Positions 6,092 to 6,977 of a DNA stretch of 6,977 nucleotides are shown piece by piece (position 1 is the first letter of the stretch; each line of letters begins with the position of its first letter). The notes below the pieces were generated by a model. The model was not told where the DNA came from, did no database searches, and saw only the letters and a program-made list of their open reading frames with translations. The translations under genes and the position numbers were made by a program. Location: contig DEIW01000114.1 in the NCBI GenBank assembly GCA_002352705.1, positions 1 through 6,977 of the forward strand. The letters are read 5' to 3'. This DNA comes from Bacteroidales bacterium UBA2764 (GTDB taxonomy: Bacteria; Bacteroidota; Bacteroidia; Bacteroidales; Paludibacteraceae).

Positions 6092-6412
6092 TTATTCTTT
6101 TACGGGTTGTACACTAACCGCTCCGATACAGTCTTTGCAGCAAAGCAGCAGCAATCCCATCCGGTCCAATTGGGAAATATCGCTATTACGCAATGCCACA
6201 TCCAGCAACCAACCTTCCGGTATCAAGCCATCGAAAAAAGGATGAAGGATATTACTGTCATACGGTTGTTCGCGCAGAGGCAAAGTTAAGCTTACAGGCT
6301 CAGCATCAGCCTTTTCCAAGTATCGGCTATCATACGTGAAACGATATCCCGTTTCTGTTTCTTCCAAGCGCCCTGCCAAAAGGTCACGGACATAGATGTT
6401 AGCTTTGCGCAT
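6092..6412 (-). CDS. hipS: HipS-like small antitoxin (HipA N-terminal subdomain 1)
   Basis: This 106-residue protein matches the N-terminal subdomain of HipA (couple_hipA region) and nothing beyond it. It has VYV-type beta strands at the start (ANIYVRDLLAGRLEE), VSLTLPLREQPYDS (40-53), HPFFDGLIPEGWLLD (57-71) and DRMGLLLLCCKDCIGAVSV (83-101), where HipA has its GxDCxGAV-like strand. In the E. coli HipBST system the equivalent free-standing protein is the actual antitoxin. As I recall, it acts by placing a conserved tryptophan against the kinase active site; W68 here sits in the corresponding PEGW segment. The start codon overlaps the end of hipB by 14 bases and the stop is 5 bases before hipT, which suggests coupled synthesis of all three proteins. 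No other in-frame ATG occurs before residue 85, so the start is well constrained. The separate start codon, stop and conserved boundary argue against a recent frameshift in a hipA gene. Confidence 0.85.
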   Translation of the reverse strand: MRKANIYVRDLLAGRLEETETGYRFTYDSRYLEKADAEPVSLTLPLREQPYDSNILHPFFDGLIPEGWLLDVALRNSDISQLDRMGLLLLCCKDCIGAVSVQPVKE

Positions 6413-6611
6413 GGTTCTTTGGTTGAGCGGTTAGACAATAGTTGAACAGGTTGAGTAACTGATTGACCGTGTCCATACGGGCAGTTGTTTTTCCCTGCTC
6501 CAATTCACGGAGGAACGCCAGACTTACTCCTGCTTTACGGGCAGCTTCCTCTTGTGTTAAGCCATATTGTTTCCGCAAAGCTTTGACTGTATTTGCAATT
6601 TCTGTTCTCAT
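6399..6611 (-). CDS. hipB: HipB-like Xre-family DNA-binding protein
   Basis: This 70-residue protein is little more than one Xre/Cro-type helix-turn-helix domain: TVKALRKQYGLTQEEAARKA (8-27), turn and recognition helix GVSLAFLRELEQGKTTARMD (28-47), then a helix LLNLFNYCL (52-60) and a short polar tail. As first gene of the hip unit it should be the autorepressor. In HipBST systems HipB binds the operator and strengthens HipS neutralisation rather than being the sole antitoxin. It is short for the family, although many Bacteroides HipB-type regulators are this size. The start at 6611 is directly downstream of a 17-base palindrome (6614-6630) likely to be one of its operators. The stop at 6399-6401 lies inside hipS, so translation of the two is probably coupled. 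Confidence 0.88.
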   Translation of the reverse strand: MRTEIANTVKALRKQYGLTQEEAARKAGVSLAFLRELEQGKTTARMDTVNQLLNLFNYCLTAQPKNHAQS

Positions 6612-6613
6612 GA

Positions 6614-6630
6614 TACTATATATTATAGTA
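6614..6630. promoter_or_regulatory. Palindrome at the hipB start, candidate operator
   Basis: TACTATA-TAT-TATAGTA is a perfect inverted repeat (7-3-7) ending two bases before the hipB start codon. It contains ACTAT-N5-ATAGT, a half-site shared with the palindromes further upstream. In the transcript it could also fold over the ribosome entry region, so either DNA-level or RNA-level control is possible. Confidence 0.65.
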
Positions 6631-6664
6631 GATAATCTTGCGTTATTATTCAGTTGTGCTTACG

Positions 6665-6707
6665 ATAGTATATAAATTCGTGTGTTTCTACTTGATTTAT
6701 ATACTAT
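6665..6707. promoter_or_regulatory. 13-bp inverted repeat in hip leader, candidate operator pair
   Basis: ATAGTATATAAAT (6665-6677) and ATTTATATACTAT (6695-6707) are perfect reverse complements separated by 17 bases. They lie just downstream of the predicted hip transcription start, where a bound repressor would block early transcription. Each arm carries an ATAGT or ACTAT half-site, and the right arm continues into ACTAT-A-ATAGC (6703-6713). As RNA the same arms give a 13-bp stem. Confidence 0.65.
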
Positions 6708-6725
6708 AATAGCTAAAATTTGCCG

Positions 6726-6757
6726 CAAAAGTACAAAAAATATATGATATATGCAAA
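6726..6757 (-). promoter_or_regulatory. Promoter for hipBST operon
   Basis: On the minus strand TTTG (6754-6757), exactly 20 bases, then TACTTTTG (6726-6733) fit the Bacteroides -33/-7 consensus fully. Transcription should start near 6720, about 110 bases before hipB, and the leader includes the inverted repeats described at 6614-6707. No other minus-strand candidate in this region had both boxes at correct spacing. Confidence 0.78.
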
Positions 6758-6766
6758 TATAAGTAC

Positions 6767-6827
6767 CAAAATATGAGCATTTAATGCGTTTTTTTCAATA
6801 AATACTCAAATATGAGTAGTTATTGCG
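6767..6827. repeat. Imperfect direct repeat with TACTCA/TGAGTA palindrome
   Basis: Segments 6767-6788 and 6806-6827 match at 17 of 22 positions, sharing AAATATGAG and TGCG. The second copy lies within the exact palindrome TACTCA-AATA-TGAGTA (6803-6818). They sit between the hip promoter and the outward plus-strand promoter, so they may be binding sites of a regulator of either unit. This motif differs from the ACTAT/ATAGT series. Confidence 0.5.
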
Positions 6828-6863
6828 CCTACAATAATCTATCACTTCTCTTGCAACTTTTTT

Positions 6864-6881
6864 AACTATTATGTAATAGTT
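6864..6881. promoter_or_regulatory. Palindrome AACTATTA-TG-TAATAGTT
   Basis: A perfect 8-2-8 inverted repeat containing ACTAT-N6-ATAGT, close to the palindrome at the hipB start (ACTAT-N5-ATAGT). It lies about 45 bases upstream of the -33 box of the plus-strand promoter, so the same protein, possibly HipB or the HipBST complex, could act on the neighbouring gene. No U-tract accompanies it, which argues against a terminator. Confidence 0.55.
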
Positions 6882-6926
6882 GATAGGATTTTTTGTACAT
6901 AGAACGCAATATTTTGCAGAAATTGG

Positions 6927-6958
6927 TTTGTTATATTGGCGTTAAAATGGTACCTTTG
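6927..6958 (+). promoter_or_regulatory. Outward promoter for gene beyond the right edge
   Basis: TTTG (6927-6930), exactly 20 bases, then TACCTTTG (6951-6958) is a full match to the Bacteroides promoter consensus on the plus strand. Transcription should begin within about ten bases of the window end. ATG codons occur at 6967-6969 and 6974-6976, but the gene itself lies outside the window and cannot be identified. Confidence 0.75.
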
Positions 6959-6977
6959 TAGCAAAAATGATTTATGG

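Larger units (their letters stand above)
6612..6977. other. 366-base AT-rich intergenic regulatory region
   Basis: No CDS or RNA gene is visible. The stretch holds two divergent promoters (hip operon leftward, unknown gene rightward) and at least four palindromic elements between and around them, annotated separately. Base composition is clearly more AT-rich than the coding regions to the left. Confidence 0.7.

Noticed and set aside
5148..6412. hipS and hipT as a single hipA gene broken by a frameshift
   Set aside because: Each part has its own start and stop at a domain boundary. The kinase begins with its own Cys/His extension, and the layout equals known hipBST operons.
6754..6761. TATATTTG on the minus strand as an alternative hip -7 box
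   Set aside because: The base triplet 20 positions upstream is TTA, not TTG. The promoter at 6726-6757 has both boxes at correct spacing and uses this TTTG as its -33.
6614..6881. CRISPR array or attachment-site cluster
   Set aside because: The repeats are short palindromes with irregular spacing and no uniform spacers. No integrase or cas gene is present, so operator sites fit better.

Overview
The window looks like a chromosomal piece of a Bacteroidales genome, most likely Bacteroides. The main evidence is the promoter grammar: several start regions carry the Bacteroides primary-sigma pattern (a TTG or TTTG box, 20 bases, then TAnnTTTG) instead of E. coli -35/-10 boxes, and Shine-Dalgarno sequences are not obvious. 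The protein repertoire fits as well: a short Wzz-type protein, an NhaD antiporter and a HAD lipoprotein. The genus is inferred; no ribosomal or other marker gene is present.

Layout, left to right. (1) Positions 52-1002, plus strand: a two-membrane-segment protein of the polysaccharide chain-length determinant (Wzz) type. (2) Positions 1008-1040: a strong hairpin between this gene and the converging unit, built partly from the last codons of the DedA gene. (3) Positions 1022-3609, minus strand: an apparent operon transcribed nhaD, yqeY, DedA-family gene, from a good promoter at 3711-3742. yqeY and the DedA gene overlap by 4 bases, and a GC-rich hairpin separates nhaD from yqeY. The nhaD leader holds a 7-base tandem repeat. 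(4) Positions 3793-4851, minus strand: a HAD-superfamily lipoprotein phosphatase with its own promoter, nearly a copy of the nhaD promoter. (5) Positions 4912-5147: no convincing gene, but a duplicated 24-base motif that looks like relic coding sequence. (6) Positions 5148-6611, minus strand: three tightly packed genes encoding an Xre-type DNA-binding protein, a small HipA N-terminal-subdomain protein and a HipA-type kinase. This is the arrangement of a tripartite HipBST toxin-antitoxin system. (7) Positions 6612-6977: a 366-base AT-rich intergenic region with the hip promoter, several palindromes sharing ACTAT/ATAGT half-sites, and an outward promoter for a gene beyond the right edge.

The hip locus is the most interesting part. 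HipT should be the Ser/Thr kinase toxin, HipS the separate small antitoxin corresponding to the first subdomain of classical HipA, and HipB the autoregulator acting on the palindromes upstream. This copy differs from the described E. coli system as I recall it: threonines replace both serines of the kinase glycine-rich loop, and a Cys/His zinc-ribbon-like segment sits at the start of the kinase. The remaining genes (ion homeostasis, lipid-carrier recycling, YqeY, HAD lipoprotein, Wzz-like) read as ordinary core genome.
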